64,000 nt of DNA from Mesoflavibacter profundi (GCF_014764305.1 NZ_CP061703.1:633501-697500); one strand, 5' to 3'. Counted from the stretch's first letter, positions 16,031 to 25,359 are shown. Notes: generated by a model not told the origin, from the letters alone. Numbers and translations are program-made.

Positions 16031-16619
16031 TATATCTATATTTATCTGAAATTAATGTTTTAGTTACATTATTTAATGTCTGAACTTTATGCTCAAAATC
16101 ACCTTTAATTGTTTTTCTAAATCGGTTTAAATTTTGCACCAAATCGTCTATGTTTTCTGGTATAACATCTTCAAAAAACTGTCTTAAACGTTTTGCTGTT
16201 GTTGGCGATTTTCCGTTGGTAGAAATAGCTACTTTTACATGACCTTTGGTTACAATACCTCCTAAATAAAAATCGCACAACTCTGGTGTATCTGCTACAT
16301 TTACCAAAATATGATTAGCTTTTGCATCGTTGTAAATTTGTTGATTTACTTCTGGTTTATCTGTCGCCGCAATGACTAAATCTTGACCTAATAAAAACGA
16401 ATCATGATAAGACATCTTAACTAACTTAACATCAAACTGCTTTGCTAATGTTATCACATCTGGTCTAAAAAAATTAGCTACCATTGTCACTTTAGCGTTT
16501 GGACTAGATTTTAGCAAAAACGTTAGTTTTTCTAAAGCCACATAACCGCCACCAATAATTAGCGTATTAATGCTATGCATTTTTATAAAAATTGGGTATA
16601 AATTATTTCTTTCATTCAT
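16023..16619 (-). CDS. Precorrin-2 dehydrogenase / sirohydrochlorin ferrochelatase (CysG N-domain type)
   Basis: It oxidises precorrin-2 and inserts iron to give siroheme for the sulfite reductase of this operon. The 198-residue protein has an NAD-binding GGGYVALEK at about 23-31, the TNGKSPTTAKRLRQFFE segment near 130-150 that resembles the STNGxSPxLA/R motif of the family, and no C-terminal methyltransferase domain. That activity is the separate cobA gene immediately upstream. In E. coli both are fused as CysG. Confidence 0.9.
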   Translation of the reverse strand: MNERNNLYPIFIKMHSINTLIIGGGYVALEKLTFLLKSSPNAKVTMVANFFRPDVITLAKQFDVKLVKMSYHDSFLLGQDLVIAATDKPEVNQQIYNDAKANHILVNVADTPELCDFYLGGIVTKGHVKVAISTNGKSPTTAKRLRQFFEDVIPENIDDLVQNLNRFRKTIKGDFEHKVQTLNNVTKTLISDKYRYND

Positions 16620-16621
16620 GG

Positions 16622-17392
16622 TTATGCTACTTTTAAAGTTTTTACTTGTTTAGCGATTGAATTAAGTGCAACGCGTTGTTTTACAACATCACCAACTACA
16701 ATAATTGCTGGATTAGACAGTTGCTGTTTTTTAACTACATCGCAAATTGTATTTACAGTTCCAACACCAAATTTTTCATCTTTTGTTGTACCGTTTTGAA
16801 TAATTCCTACTGCAGTATTTGATTTGCCTTCAGAAGAAAATACATCCATAATTTGTTGTAATTTGCCCATTCCCATAAGGATTACCACAGTTGCAGTAGA
16901 TTTTGCCGCAAGGACAATATCGTTTGACATTTTATGAGATTTTGTTGTACCAGTGATTACCCAAAAACTTTCTGAAGCACCACGTTTTGTTAATGGAATA
17001 CCTTGAAATGCTGGCACAGCTAAAGCTGAAGAAATACCTGGCACAACATAAGTTTCTATCCCAAAAGGCTTCACGTAATCTATCTCTTCTGCACCACGAC
17101 CAAATACAAAAGGATCGCCTCCTTTTAATCTTACAACATGTCCTTTTGTTTTTGCTCGCTGGACGATTAACTCGTTAATTTGCTCTTGTTGGTAACTATA
17201 ACAACCTTTACGTTTACCTACATAAATAAGCTCGGTATGTTTTGAAGCGTAGTCCAAAAAATCTTTGTTTATTAATGCATCATAAAGAATAACATCTGCC
17301 GATTGAATTGCTTTAATCGCTTTTAATGTTATTAATTCTGGATCACCAGGTCCAGCACCAACTATTGTTAATCTAGGGATAAGTATTTTCAT
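16622..17392 (-). CDS. cobA: Uroporphyrinogen-III C-methyltransferase
   Basis: This SAM-dependent enzyme adds two methyl groups to uroporphyrinogen III, giving precorrin-2 for siroheme. Motifs: VGAGPGDPELITLKA at 12-26, VGKRKG near 58-63, RLKGGDPFVFGRG near 89-101, and PGISSALAVPAFQGIPLTKR after that. At 256 residues it is a stand-alone enzyme. It overlaps the sulfite reductase gene by four bases (ATGA) and is two bases from the next gene, so the siroheme pair and its apoenzyme are made together. Confidence 0.95.
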   Translation of the reverse strand: MKILIPRLTIVGAGPGDPELITLKAIKAIQSADVILYDALINKDFLDYASKHTELIYVGKRKGCYSYQQEQINELIVQRAKTKGHVVRLKGGDPFVFGRGAEEIDYVKPFGIETYVVPGISSALAVPAFQGIPLTKRGASESFWVITGTTKSHKMSNDIVLAAKSTATVVILMGMGKLQQIMDVFSSEGKSNTAVGIIQNGTTKDEKFGVGTVNTICDVVKKQQLSNPAIIVVGDVVKQRVALNSIAKQVKTLKVA

Positions 17393-19485
17393 AATCCTAA
17401 TGCTTTTGTATCGTTTTCACGATAAGTTTTTACTGTGTTTAAAAATGCATTGGCACTTTTAAAATATTGCTCTGCAAATGCTTTACTTGGTGCATTTTCT
17501 TTAATTTGAAATACTAACTCTGAAAATGACACGTCTATCGGAATACGCTTTGTTGCTACAAAATCTTCATCAAACTGTTTAATAATTCCTGCTTGAGAAT
17601 TGGTAGATTTATTTTCTGTTAGCAATATTGCTTTAGCAGAATTTACAAACGCATTATACGAGTGATAAATGGCGTGAGAATACACATTGTTCTCTAATGC
17701 TTCTTTTGCTAGCTCTAGTTTTTCTTCGCTTTCTAAAAATAAAGTTGAAATTAAATCGATAACTACGCCAGCACATTCGCCAATACCAATTGCTTTTTCG
17801 TAAACTTCGGTATTTCCCCAATCGATAAAATCGTCTTGAGTTAAATTGCTTACGTCTGATAAGTCTGTAAGCATATCGTAAAAATACATTTGCCCTTTGT
17901 CTTGATAGTAATCTTCAAACGACAAGTTATTTGCATTAAGTTGAAAATCGTCTAACAAACGACGCAACGCTATTGGCGCACGACGACTTGGTACTTTTAC
18001 TACTTTGTCTGCAAAAACACCTTGTCCATTACCTTTGTTTGCGCCTCCTAAAAGTACTTGCAATGCTGGCGCAACTAATTTATCTGGCGTACGAATTGAC
18101 ATACCTTGAAATCCAATATTTGCCATATTGTGTTGACCACAAGCATTCATACAACCACTAATTTTAATTACAAGATCTTTGTTATTTAAATATTGCGGAT
18201 ATTCAGTTTTAATCACGCGTTCTAATTCTTCAGCTATTCCCGTACTACTTGCTATTCCTAAATTACAAGTATCTGTTCCTGGACAAGCTGTAATATCTAC
18301 TGCTTTGTTATAACCAGCTTCTGCAAAACCCAATTTGGATAATTCTTGATAGAAAAATGGCAACAAATCTTCCTTAACAAACGGAATTAATATGTTTTGG
18401 CGTAAGCTTAATCGTATTTCTCCTACTGCATAATCTTCGACTAAATTAGCTAACAATCGTGCTTTGTCTGTGTAAAAATCACCTAACAACACCTTTATTC
18501 CTATCGCGACATAACCATCTTGTTTTTGTTTGATAACATTGGTGTTTTTCCAAGTTTGAAAAGCTTTTTGATCTTTTATATCAACTTTTGGAGCTGTAAC
18601 ATTTACAGGTTTTGAAACTGGATAATGTTCTGCATCAATTGGAACAGATGTAAATTCTATTGCTTTTTGTTCTTCTGCTACAAGTCGCTTAAATTCTTCT
18701 GAACCAATATCTTTTATTAAGAATTTCATACGCGCTTTTGCACGACTTTTACGTTCGCCATAACGATCAAAAATGCGCAAAACACCTTCCATTACTGGAA
18801 TAATTTTATCACTAGGTAAAAATTGATAAAACACATCTGCATGTCGTGGTTGCGAACCTAATCCGCCACCAAGCATCACTTTAAAGCCACGTACGTTGTT
18901 TTCAACTTTTGCGATAAAACCTAAATCATGCATGTAAGACAATCCTGTATCTTCTTCTGAAGCTGAAAATGAGACTTTAAACTTACGTCCCATGTCTTGA
19001 CAAATTGGGTTACGCAAAAAGAACTTATATAATGCATCTGCGTAAGGTGACACATCAAAAGGTTCGTTTACGTCAATTCCAGCAGTCTCGCTTGCTGTTA
19101 CATTTCTTACTGTATTACCACAAGCTTCACGAAGGGTTACATCGTCCTGTTCTAATTCTGCCCAAAGCTCTGGCGTTCTATCAAGATCTACGTAATGAAT
19201 TTGTATGTCTTGTCTAGTTGTAATGTGCAACCTTCCGCGAGAATATTCGTCTGAAACATCTGCAATACGGCGTAATTGCTTACTTAACACCTTTCCGTAA
19301 GGCAATTTTATACGAATCATTTGTACACCTTGCTGTCTTTGCCCATAAACACCACGAGCAAGTCGTAAACTTCTAAATTTTTCTTCGTCTAATTTACCGT
19401 GTTTAAAAAGTTCGATTTTACGAGCTAACTCGATAATATCTTTCTCTACAACTGGATTTTCTATTTCGGTTCTAAAACTTTGCAT
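17389..19485 (-). CDS. Ferredoxin-type sulfite (nitrite) reductase with C-terminal HEPN-like domain
   Basis: It reduces sulfite to sulfide with six electrons using siroheme and a [4Fe-4S] cluster. Residues 1 to about 555 are the two-fold reductase, with cluster Cys at 401 and 407 (CPGTDTCN) and 445 and 449 (SGCMNACGQH). Residues about 560-698 form an extra all-helical domain of HEPN type (SEEKLELAKEALENN, then YSHAIYHSYNAFVNSAKAIL). No Rx4-6H ribonuclease motif is seen there, so this HEPN would be of the non-nuclease kind. Normal assimilatory reductases end near residue 560. Neighbouring cobA, siroheme synthase, cysH and FNR make sulfite the likely substrate. I read the fusion as genuine because no stop or frameshift intervenes. 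Confidence 0.93.
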   Translation of the reverse strand: MQSFRTEIENPVVEKDIIELARKIELFKHGKLDEEKFRSLRLARGVYGQRQQGVQMIRIKLPYGKVLSKQLRRIADVSDEYSRGRLHITTRQDIQIHYVDLDRTPELWAELEQDDVTLREACGNTVRNVTASETAGIDVNEPFDVSPYADALYKFFLRNPICQDMGRKFKVSFSASEEDTGLSYMHDLGFIAKVENNVRGFKVMLGGGLGSQPRHADVFYQFLPSDKIIPVMEGVLRIFDRYGERKSRAKARMKFLIKDIGSEEFKRLVAEEQKAIEFTSVPIDAEHYPVSKPVNVTAPKVDIKDQKAFQTWKNTNVIKQKQDGYVAIGIKVLLGDFYTDKARLLANLVEDYAVGEIRLSLRQNILIPFVKEDLLPFFYQELSKLGFAEAGYNKAVDITACPGTDTCNLGIASSTGIAEELERVIKTEYPQYLNNKDLVIKISGCMNACGQHNMANIGFQGMSIRTPDKLVAPALQVLLGGANKGNGQGVFADKVVKVPSRRAPIALRRLLDDFQLNANNLSFEDYYQDKGQMYFYDMLTDLSDVSNLTQDDFIDWGNTEVYEKAIGIGECAGVVIDLISTLFLESEEKLELAKEALENNVYSHAIYHSYNAFVNSAKAILLTENKSTNSQAGIIKQFDEDFVATKRIPIDVSFSELVFQIKENAPSKAFAEQYFKSANAFLNTVKTYRENDTKALGL

Positions 19486-19494
19486 GATTATTTG

Positions 19495-20121
19495 TTATTG
19501 TAAATGAATACCACATTCTCTATTTTGTAATGCCTTTACAGGATCGAAATAGTCTGTATTTTTAGTTAATTTATTTGACTTTATGTAGTGATCCAATTCT
19601 TGATCTGTCCAATAATAAAACGGACTTACTTTTAATATGCCATCTTTACTTAAACTTAAAATGTCTTTTTTATTTCTCAACTCGGTTTGTCTAACTCTAA
19701 TATTTGTAAACCATAATTCTGGCTGATGTTCTTTTAAGGCTCTTCTAAAAGGTTCTAATTTTACTACTTCTGAAAATTGCTGAAAATTATCGTCCTCTAA
19801 GGTTGGCAATCCTATAGTTGCATCTATCTCATCTTTAGATAATTTGGATTGATACTTATGTATATTTAATTGGTATTTATCTATTAATTGTTGTGCATGT
19901 TTATAAGTTGAAGGCTGATTATATAGTGTATCGCACCAAATTACTTTTATGGTTTTATCCTGTTTTGTAATAGTGCTTAGCAATACTTCTGAATAAACTC
20001 CAAAACTTGTAGTTACTATTTTATTTGATGTTAACTGTAATGCCCAATCTATAATTTGATTTGGTGATTTATCTTTTAATTGCTTATTCCAGTATGCTAT
20101 ATCTATATTTTTAGCTATCAT
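19495..20121 (-). CDS. cysH: Phosphoadenylyl-sulfate (PAPS/APS) reductase family protein
   Basis: The 208-residue protein reduces activated sulfate to sulfite. It shows the PP-loop start VTTSFGVYSEVLL and the C-terminal redox Cys in RECGIHLQ, the motif that receives thiols from thioredoxin. No CC...CxxC pairs are present, so it should lack the [4Fe-4S] cluster of APS reductases and fit the PAPS-using type; that is inferred from missing residues. It is shorter than E. coli CysH (244). It is first in the cysteine operon, behind a palindromic operator. ATP sulfurylase (cysDN) is not in the window. Confidence 0.87.
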   Translation of the reverse strand: MIAKNIDIAYWNKQLKDKSPNQIIDWALQLTSNKIVTTSFGVYSEVLLSTITKQDKTIKVIWCDTLYNQPSTYKHAQQLIDKYQLNIHKYQSKLSKDEIDATIGLPTLEDDNFQQFSEVVKLEPFRRALKEHQPELWFTNIRVRQTELRNKKDILSLSKDGILKVSPFYYWTDQELDHYIKSNKLTKNTDYFDPVKALQNRECGIHLQ

Positions 20122-20133
20122 ATTTTTTATATT

Positions 20134-20157
20134 TACTATATTCCTATCGGAATAGTA
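20134..20157 (-). promoter_or_regulatory. Palindromic operator upstream of cysH (candidate Rrf2 site)
   Basis: TACTATaTTCC and GGAAtAGTA form an imperfect 24-bp dyad whose centre is TATC. It lies 13 bp before the cysH ATG and just after a likely -7 element, where a bound repressor would block transcription. The ATTCC/GGAAT core is like sites of IscR/CymR-type Rrf2 regulators, and an Rrf2 gene ends 109 bp away. Confidence 0.6.
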
Positions 20158-20167
20158 GGATTTAAAA

Positions 20168-20175
20168 CAAAACTA
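20168..20175 (-). promoter_or_regulatory. Probable -7 element of the cysH operon
   Basis: On the minus strand TAGTTTTG matches TAnnTTTG exactly. A start site about 6 nt downstream would fall at the edge of the 20134-20157 operator. Confidence 0.45.
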
Positions 20176-20265
20176 CAGAAAAATATCTTAGAAGTTCTAT
20201 TTTTTAGGCTTAAAATTTTAATAAAATTGAAAACCTATTTTTTTAAACTATTGATTTTATTTGAA

Positions 20266-20673
20266 TTATATCAAATCTGATAATGATTTGTTATTAAAAA
20301 TACTTAATGTATTGTCTCTAACTTCTATCATTAATTTGTGAACAGCACAAGTAGTTTCGTCTGGGCAATCATCGCATTTTTCGTAAAAGTTTAAACTTAC
20401 GCAAGGTACCATTGCTATTGGACCTTCTAAAATTCTCATGATTGGTGCTAATTTAATTTGTCTTGGATCTTTAAGCAGATAATAACCACCGTTTTTACCT
20501 TTTTTAGAGCCTAAAAAACCATTTTTACGTAAGGTTAATAAAATACTTTCTAGAAATTTTCTAGAAATATTTTCACTTTCTGAAATAGCACTAATTTGAA
20601 CTGGTGTATTTGGTTCTTGTTTTGCTAAATAAGTAAGCGCCTTTAAGCCGTATTTGGTTTTTTTTGAAAGCAT
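20266..20673 (-). CDS. Rrf2 family transcriptional regulator
   Basis: The 135-residue winged-helix regulator begins MLSKKTKYGLKALTYLA, typical of Rrf2, with the recognition region ISAISESENISRKFLESIL and wing GSKKGKNGGYYL. Near residues 90-110 four cysteines occur in a C-x8-C-x2-C-x5-C pattern (VPC, EKCDDC, TTC), so it may hold an Fe-S cluster or sense thiols. The ATG at 20673 was preferred to an upstream TTG because it gives the standard family start. It is the last gene of the SAM-riboswitch operon and lies just before the cysteine operon, which it probably represses (CymR-like). The assignment of its target is inference. Confidence 0.9.
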   Translation of the reverse strand: MLSKKTKYGLKALTYLAKQEPNTPVQISAISESENISRKFLESILLTLRKNGFLGSKKGKNGGYYLLKDPRQIKLAPIMRILEGPIAMVPCVSLNFYEKCDDCPDETTCAVHKLMIEVRDNTLSIFNNKSLSDLI

Positions 20674-20703
20674 AACTTCAAAGATAACCAAACTTATTAA
20701 ATC

Positions 20704-21870
20704 TTAAACTAAAGCTTGTTCCAAATCTTTAATTATATCTTCTACGTTTTCTAATCCAACTGATATCCTTACTAATCCATCTGTAATACCTACTTCTGCT
20801 CTATCTTCTACACTTAATTTACTGTGAGTAGTAGATGCTGGATGAGTTACAATTGTTCTTGTATCTCCTAAGTTAGCAGATAGTGAACACATTTTAATTT
20901 TGTTTAAAAATGTTTTACCGTGTTCTAATCCGCCTTTAATTTGAAACCCAACAATATTTCCGCCTTTTTTCATTTGTTTTTTTGCGATATGATACTGCGG
21001 ATGAGACTTTAAAAAAGGATATTTTACTAATTCTACATTGCTATGTTGCTCTAAAAAGGTAGCTACCTTTAATGCGTTTTCACAATGTCTATCTACGCGA
21101 ACTGAAAGTGTTTCTAAACTTTTAGATAATACCCAAGCATTAAATGGTGATAATGCTGGACCAGTATTTCTTGAGAACAAATAAATTTCTCTAACCAAAT
21201 TGGCTTTTCCAACAGTTACACCACCTAAAACACGACCTTGTCCATCTATTAATTTTGTAGCAGAATGAATGACCAAATCTGCACCAAATTGAATTGGATT
21301 TTGCAAATAAGGTGTTGCAAAACAGTTATCTATTATTAATAACAAATTATGTTTTTTTGCTATTTGACCTAACACTTCTAAATCTAAAATATCTACTGCA
21401 GGATTAGTTGGCGTTTCTGCATAAATAATTTTTGTATTTGGTTGAATCAGACTTTCAATTTTTTCTATTTCATTTACTTTAAAATAGCTTGTTTCAATAT
21501 TCCATTTTGGTAAAAACTTGGTAAATAAAGTATGCGTAGATCCAAAAACGCTTCGGCAGGACACTATATGATCTCCTGCATTTAATAATGCTGCAAATGT
21601 TGAAAAGACTGCAGACATACCTGTTGCAAAAGCGTATCCAGCTTCTGCTCCTTCCAATGTGCAAATTTTCTCTACAAATTCTGATGTATTTGGATTGGTA
21701 AATCTACTGTAAAGGTTACGTTGCTTTTCTTCAGCAAAAGACGCTCTCATATCTTCTGCATCCTCAAACACAAAACTACTTGTTAAATATAATGGTACAG
21801 AATGCTCTTGGTATTGGGTTCTCTCTAATTGTTGTCGTATGGCTTCAGTTTCAAAATGGTTTTGACTCAT
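20704..21870 (-). CDS. metZ: Trans-sulfuration PLP enzyme, O-succinyl/acetylhomoserine sulfhydrylase-like (MetZ type)
   Basis: The protein is a Cys/Met-metabolism PLP enzyme of 388 residues, PLP lysine Lys206 in IHSATKLIDGQGR. The motif GQGRVLGG after the lysine is characteristic of MetZ-like sulfhydrylases. Others in the family include cystathionine gamma-synthase and gamma-lyase, which cannot be excluded by reading. It converts an activated homoserine plus sulfide (or cysteine) to homocysteine (or cystathionine). It lies 2 bp after the MetX-ThrA fusion, which would make O-acetylhomoserine. A second enzyme of the family (MetY-like) is the first gene of the same operon, so two homocysteine-forming routes seem to coexist. 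Confidence 0.85.
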   Translation of the reverse strand: MSQNHFETEAIRQQLERTQYQEHSVPLYLTSSFVFEDAEDMRASFAEEKQRNLYSRFTNPNTSEFVEKICTLEGAEAGYAFATGMSAVFSTFAALLNAGDHIVSCRSVFGSTHTLFTKFLPKWNIETSYFKVNEIEKIESLIQPNTKIIYAETPTNPAVDILDLEVLGQIAKKHNLLLIIDNCFATPYLQNPIQFGADLVIHSATKLIDGQGRVLGGVTVGKANLVREIYLFSRNTGPALSPFNAWVLSKSLETLSVRVDRHCENALKVATFLEQHSNVELVKYPFLKSHPQYHIAKKQMKKGGNIVGFQIKGGLEHGKTFLNKIKMCSLSANLGDTRTIVTHPASTTHSKLSVEDRAEVGITDGLVRISVGLENVEDIIKDLEQALV

Positions 21871-21872
21871 GA

Positions 21873-24800
21873 TTATTGTTTTAAATTAGATAGTCTTAAA
21901 ATGTCTCCAAAAACTCCTCGTGCAGTTACATTTGCTCCTGCTCCAGCACCTTGAATAACTATTGGTTGATCACCGTAGGATTGAGTAAATATTTCGAAAA
22001 TTGCATCTGCGCCTTTAACTTGACCTAGTGCGCTATCTTCTGGTATAGAGACTAGTTTTACCTCTAAATTTCCTTTTTCTTGTTGTAAATCTCCAGACAA
22101 ATCGCCTACATACCTTAGAACATGACCTGGTTGTTGAGCGTTTTTAATTTTGTTGAATATTGGATCTAAAACATCTAATTGATTTTTGAATTGATCTACA
22201 GTGATATCTCTATACTGTTCTGGTATTAAATTTTGAATGTTAACTTCTTCAAATTCGTTTTTTAAATCTAGCTCTCTTGCCAATATTAGTAATTTTCTGG
22301 CTACATCATTTCCAGAAAAATCTTCTCTAGGATCTGGCTCTGTAAACCCTTTATCAATAGTTTCTTTAACTACTGTGCTAAATGATACGTCTTTGGAAGA
22401 AAAGTTATTAAACAAATAACTTAATGTCCCAGAAAACACGCCTCTTATTCGGGTTATATTTTCTCCAGATTGATGTAAAAGTTTAATTGTATCTATTAAT
22501 GGTAATCCTGCTCCAACTGTAGTTTCATACAAGTATTGCTTGTTGTTTGCTCTTAATAAATCTCTTAATTTATCGTAATACGATATAGAGACTGTATTTG
22601 CAATTTTATTTGATGATACTAAATCAAAACCAGCAGTTACTAGAGCTTCATAATTATTATAAAATGTATTACTTGCTGTATTATCTATTGCTATTAAATT
22701 TCCTAGATGATGTTGATTAGCATAACTTATAATATCGTTTACTGTAAAATTAGTATTGATTTTAGATAGTTTAGACTTCCAATCTAAAGTCACACCGTTT
22801 TTATTAAGCAATGCTTGTTTGGAATTTGCAATTGCAAAAATATTAAGTTTTATGCCTTTTCTTTTTTCAATTTCTTCTTTAGATGAAAGAATTTGATCTA
22901 TTAATGTACCACCAACTAATCCATGACCAAAAATTGCTAAATTAACGGTTTTAGAAATGCCAAAGATTTCTCCATGAATTACATTTAATGCTTTATGTAA
23001 TTGCGCTTTTTTAACCACCAAACTTACATTACTTCCTGTTACCGTATTATTAAATAATATAGGTGTAATTTGATTTCTTATTAATGCATTAAATGGTTTA
23101 TTAAATGAAGATAATGGCAAACCAATTATTGATATGACAGCGACTTCTTTTTGCACGCTTATCTTACTTACATCTTGAGATTTTATATCAAATTCAAATT
23201 CTTTTTCTAATGCTATAACTGCTTGATTAGCTTTATTTGCATCTATTACAAGACCTATTCCGCGTTCTGAGGATCCTTGTGAAATTATACTAACACTAAT
23301 ATCAAAAACACTTAAAGCTTTAAATATTCTTGCATCTATACCAGCCTTACCTAATAATCCTCTTCCTTCTAAATTAATTAAAGCTACTTGATCCAAAACA
23401 GATAACGACGTTACTTGGTTTTTGCTTTGTTTTGCAGTTATTAATGTACCTGTATCTTTAGGATTAAATGTATTTAAAATTCTTAGGTTTATATTTTTTT
23501 CTATTAAAGGTATAATCGTTTTTGCATGTAAGATGTTTGCACCAAAATTTGCTAATTCATTAGCTTCGGCGTAAGACAATTCGGTTATTTTTTTAGCATC
23601 TTGAACAATATCTGGATTAGCAGTGTAAATACCATTAACATGCGTATAGTTTTGCAATTCTTCTGCATCTAAATAATTTGCTAATAACGATGCTGTATAA
23701 TTACTACCATTACGTCCCAAAGTAGTAGTTTGATCTTTAAGATTTGTTCCTATAAAACCAGTAACAACATTCACCGTAGAACCATTATGCGTATTAAAAT
23801 ATTCTTGTACTTTTTGTTTTGATATATCATGAATAGGTAACGCGTTACCAAATTGATTGTTAGTTTTTATAAACAATCTTGCATCTGTTGGATTTGCATT
23901 TATTCCTTTATTTTTTAGTAATTCTGAAATTAATTTTACTGAAAGTAATTCTCCAAAAGCTAATACTTGATCCTTTATTTTAGGTGAATAATCTTCTAAC
24001 ATAGAAACACCTTCAAAAAGTGTATTTAGAGCATTAAATTCTTCATTAAAATCTATTTTAGATAACGGTTGAGTTTGATAAGCTTTAAATGCTTCCCAGT
24101 CTGATTTGTAATCTTGATTAGTTGCTGCTTTTTCTAAAATAGCTTCTAATTGGTCTGTAGAATTACCTCTAGCTGAGACTACAATAGCTATTTTTTGATG
24201 TTCTTTAATTTTATCTTCTATGATTTGTAGCGCTTCTTTTAAACCATTTTCATTGGATAAAGATTTGCCACCAAATTTTAATATTTTCATTTTTTGATTA
24301 ACCAATTCTGGTTTAAATATGGGTTCTATAATTGTTTTAAGCTGATCAAATTCTATTAAAAAAGCATCATGACCGTGTACAGAATGTATCTCGTTATAAG
24401 TCACATTTGGATGTGTTGCTGCTAACTTTTTTTGCGTTTCTCTATTTTCTTCAGCAGTAAAAAAAAGATCAGAATCTACACCAATAATGGTAATATTAGA
24501 TTCTATTTTATCTAATACCGTTATAGCGTCTTCTCTACCTTTGGTTACATCTATAGTTTTTAATAGTTGATTCATTAATTTATATGCAGATAACTGAAAA
24601 CGTTCTTGGAGTTTTTTTCCATGATGCAACAACCAACTTTCTACATTAAAAATTTTTAAATCTTCATTTTTACTTCTTTTAAATCTAGCTTTAAAAGATT
24701 CTGGCGTTCTATAACACAACATCGCATGCATCCTTGCATCGTGAACTGGATTTGAAGAATTAGTTAACAGTTGTTCTTGGATTTGACAATTAGCAATTAG

Positions 24801-25277
24801 CCAATCTGTCGCTTTCCAATCTGATGCAATTACAATTAAATGTTCGCACAAATTAGGTTTTATTACTGCCATTTCCCAAGCAATTCCGCCACCTAAAGAT
24901 CCGCCAACAAGTGCAAAAATAGATGTGATATTAAGCTGATTTAAACCTTGTAAAAATATTTTAGCAATATCTCTAGCAACAAAATCTTTATAATTTTCAA
25001 TTAAGTTTTCAGGTTTATTATCATAGCCATTTCCTGGAATATTGAAGCTTATAACGGTATACTTTGTGGTATCTATAGTTTTTCCTTCGCCAACAATACT
25101 TTGCCACCATCCATCATGTCCAGACACATTAGAATTACCCGTTAAAGCATGATTAACTACTACTATTGGAGCTGTATGTAGCGTCTTTCCAAACACTTGA
25201 TAAGACAAGGTTATATTTTGCTTTACAGAAGTAGAAGTTAAAAAATTTGATAATTCTATGTAGTTAAGATGTTTCAT
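21873..25277 (-). CDS. metX-thrA: Trifunctional homoserine O-acetyltransferase - aspartokinase - homoserine dehydrogenase
   Basis: This is a single 1134-residue polypeptide with three enzymes. Residues 1 to about 328 are a MetX-like alpha/beta hydrolase (nucleophile Ser127 in GGSLGG, Asp268/270 in GVDSD, His303 in HGHDAFL). Residues 330 to about 770 are aspartokinase (KILKFGGKSL, TLGRNGSNYTASL, VNGIYTANPDIV, two ACT-like segments). Residues about 778-1134 are homoserine dehydrogenase (NLAIFGHGLVGGTLIDQIL). The last two match E. coli ThrA; the MetX front is an extra fusion. It would carry aspartate to O-acetylhomoserine except for the aspartate-semialdehyde dehydrogenase step. ATG 25277 was chosen because upstream in-frame starts fall in a hairpin. 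Family knowledge and layout support methionine supply. Confidence 0.88.
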   Translation of the reverse strand: MKHLNYIELSNFLTSTSVKQNITLSYQVFGKTLHTAPIVVVNHALTGNSNVSGHDGWWQSIVGEGKTIDTTKYTVISFNIPGNGYDNKPENLIENYKDFVARDIAKIFLQGLNQLNITSIFALVGGSLGGGIAWEMAVIKPNLCEHLIVIASDWKATDWLIANCQIQEQLLTNSSNPVHDARMHAMLCYRTPESFKARFKRSKNEDLKIFNVESWLLHHGKKLQERFQLSAYKLMNQLLKTIDVTKGREDAITVLDKIESNITIIGVDSDLFFTAEENRETQKKLAATHPNVTYNEIHSVHGHDAFLIEFDQLKTIIEPIFKPELVNQKMKILKFGGKSLSNENGLKEALQIIEDKIKEHQKIAIVVSARGNSTDQLEAILEKAATNQDYKSDWEAFKAYQTQPLSKIDFNEEFNALNTLFEGVSMLEDYSPKIKDQVLAFGELLSVKLISELLKNKGINANPTDARLFIKTNNQFGNALPIHDISKQKVQEYFNTHNGSTVNVVTGFIGTNLKDQTTTLGRNGSNYTASLLANYLDAEELQNYTHVNGIYTANPDIVQDAKKITELSYAEANELANFGANILHAKTIIPLIEKNINLRILNTFNPKDTGTLITAKQSKNQVTSLSVLDQVALINLEGRGLLGKAGIDARIFKALSVFDISVSIISQGSSERGIGLVIDANKANQAVIALEKEFEFDIKSQDVSKISVQKEVAVISIIGLPLSSFNKPFNALIRNQITPILFNNTVTGSNVSLVVKKAQLHKALNVIHGEIFGISKTVNLAIFGHGLVGGTLIDQILSSKEEIEKRKGIKLNIFAIANSKQALLNKNGVTLDWKSKLSKINTNFTVNDIISYANQHHLGNLIAIDNTASNTFYNNYEALVTAGFDLVSSNKIANTVSISYYDKLRDLLRANNKQYLYETTVGAGLPLIDTIKLLHQSGENITRIRGVFSGTLSYLFNNFSSKDVSFSTVVKETIDKGFTEPDPREDFSGNDVARKLLILARELDLKNEFEEVNIQNLIPEQYRDITVDQFKNQLDVLDPIFNKIKNAQQPGHVLRYVGDLSGDLQQEKGNLEVKLVSIPEDSALGQVKGADAIFEIFTQSYGDQPIVIQGAGAGANVTARGVFGDILRLSNLKQ

Positions 25278-25298
25278 AAAATTTGACATAAAAAGCAA

Positions 25299-25321
25299 GC
25301 TTTGTGCTTTTAACACAAAGC
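25299..25321 (-). promoter_or_regulatory. Hairpin between metY and the metX-thrA fusion
   Basis: GCTTTGTG and CACAAAGC (8 bp, 7-nt loop) are followed on the minus strand by TTGCTTTTT. It may be a leaky terminator or an mRNA-processing/stability element that lowers expression of the second gene. Confidence 0.5.
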
Positions 25322-25359
25322 CACTTTTTAATAAATAACTAAAATTAAAATGAATGCTA

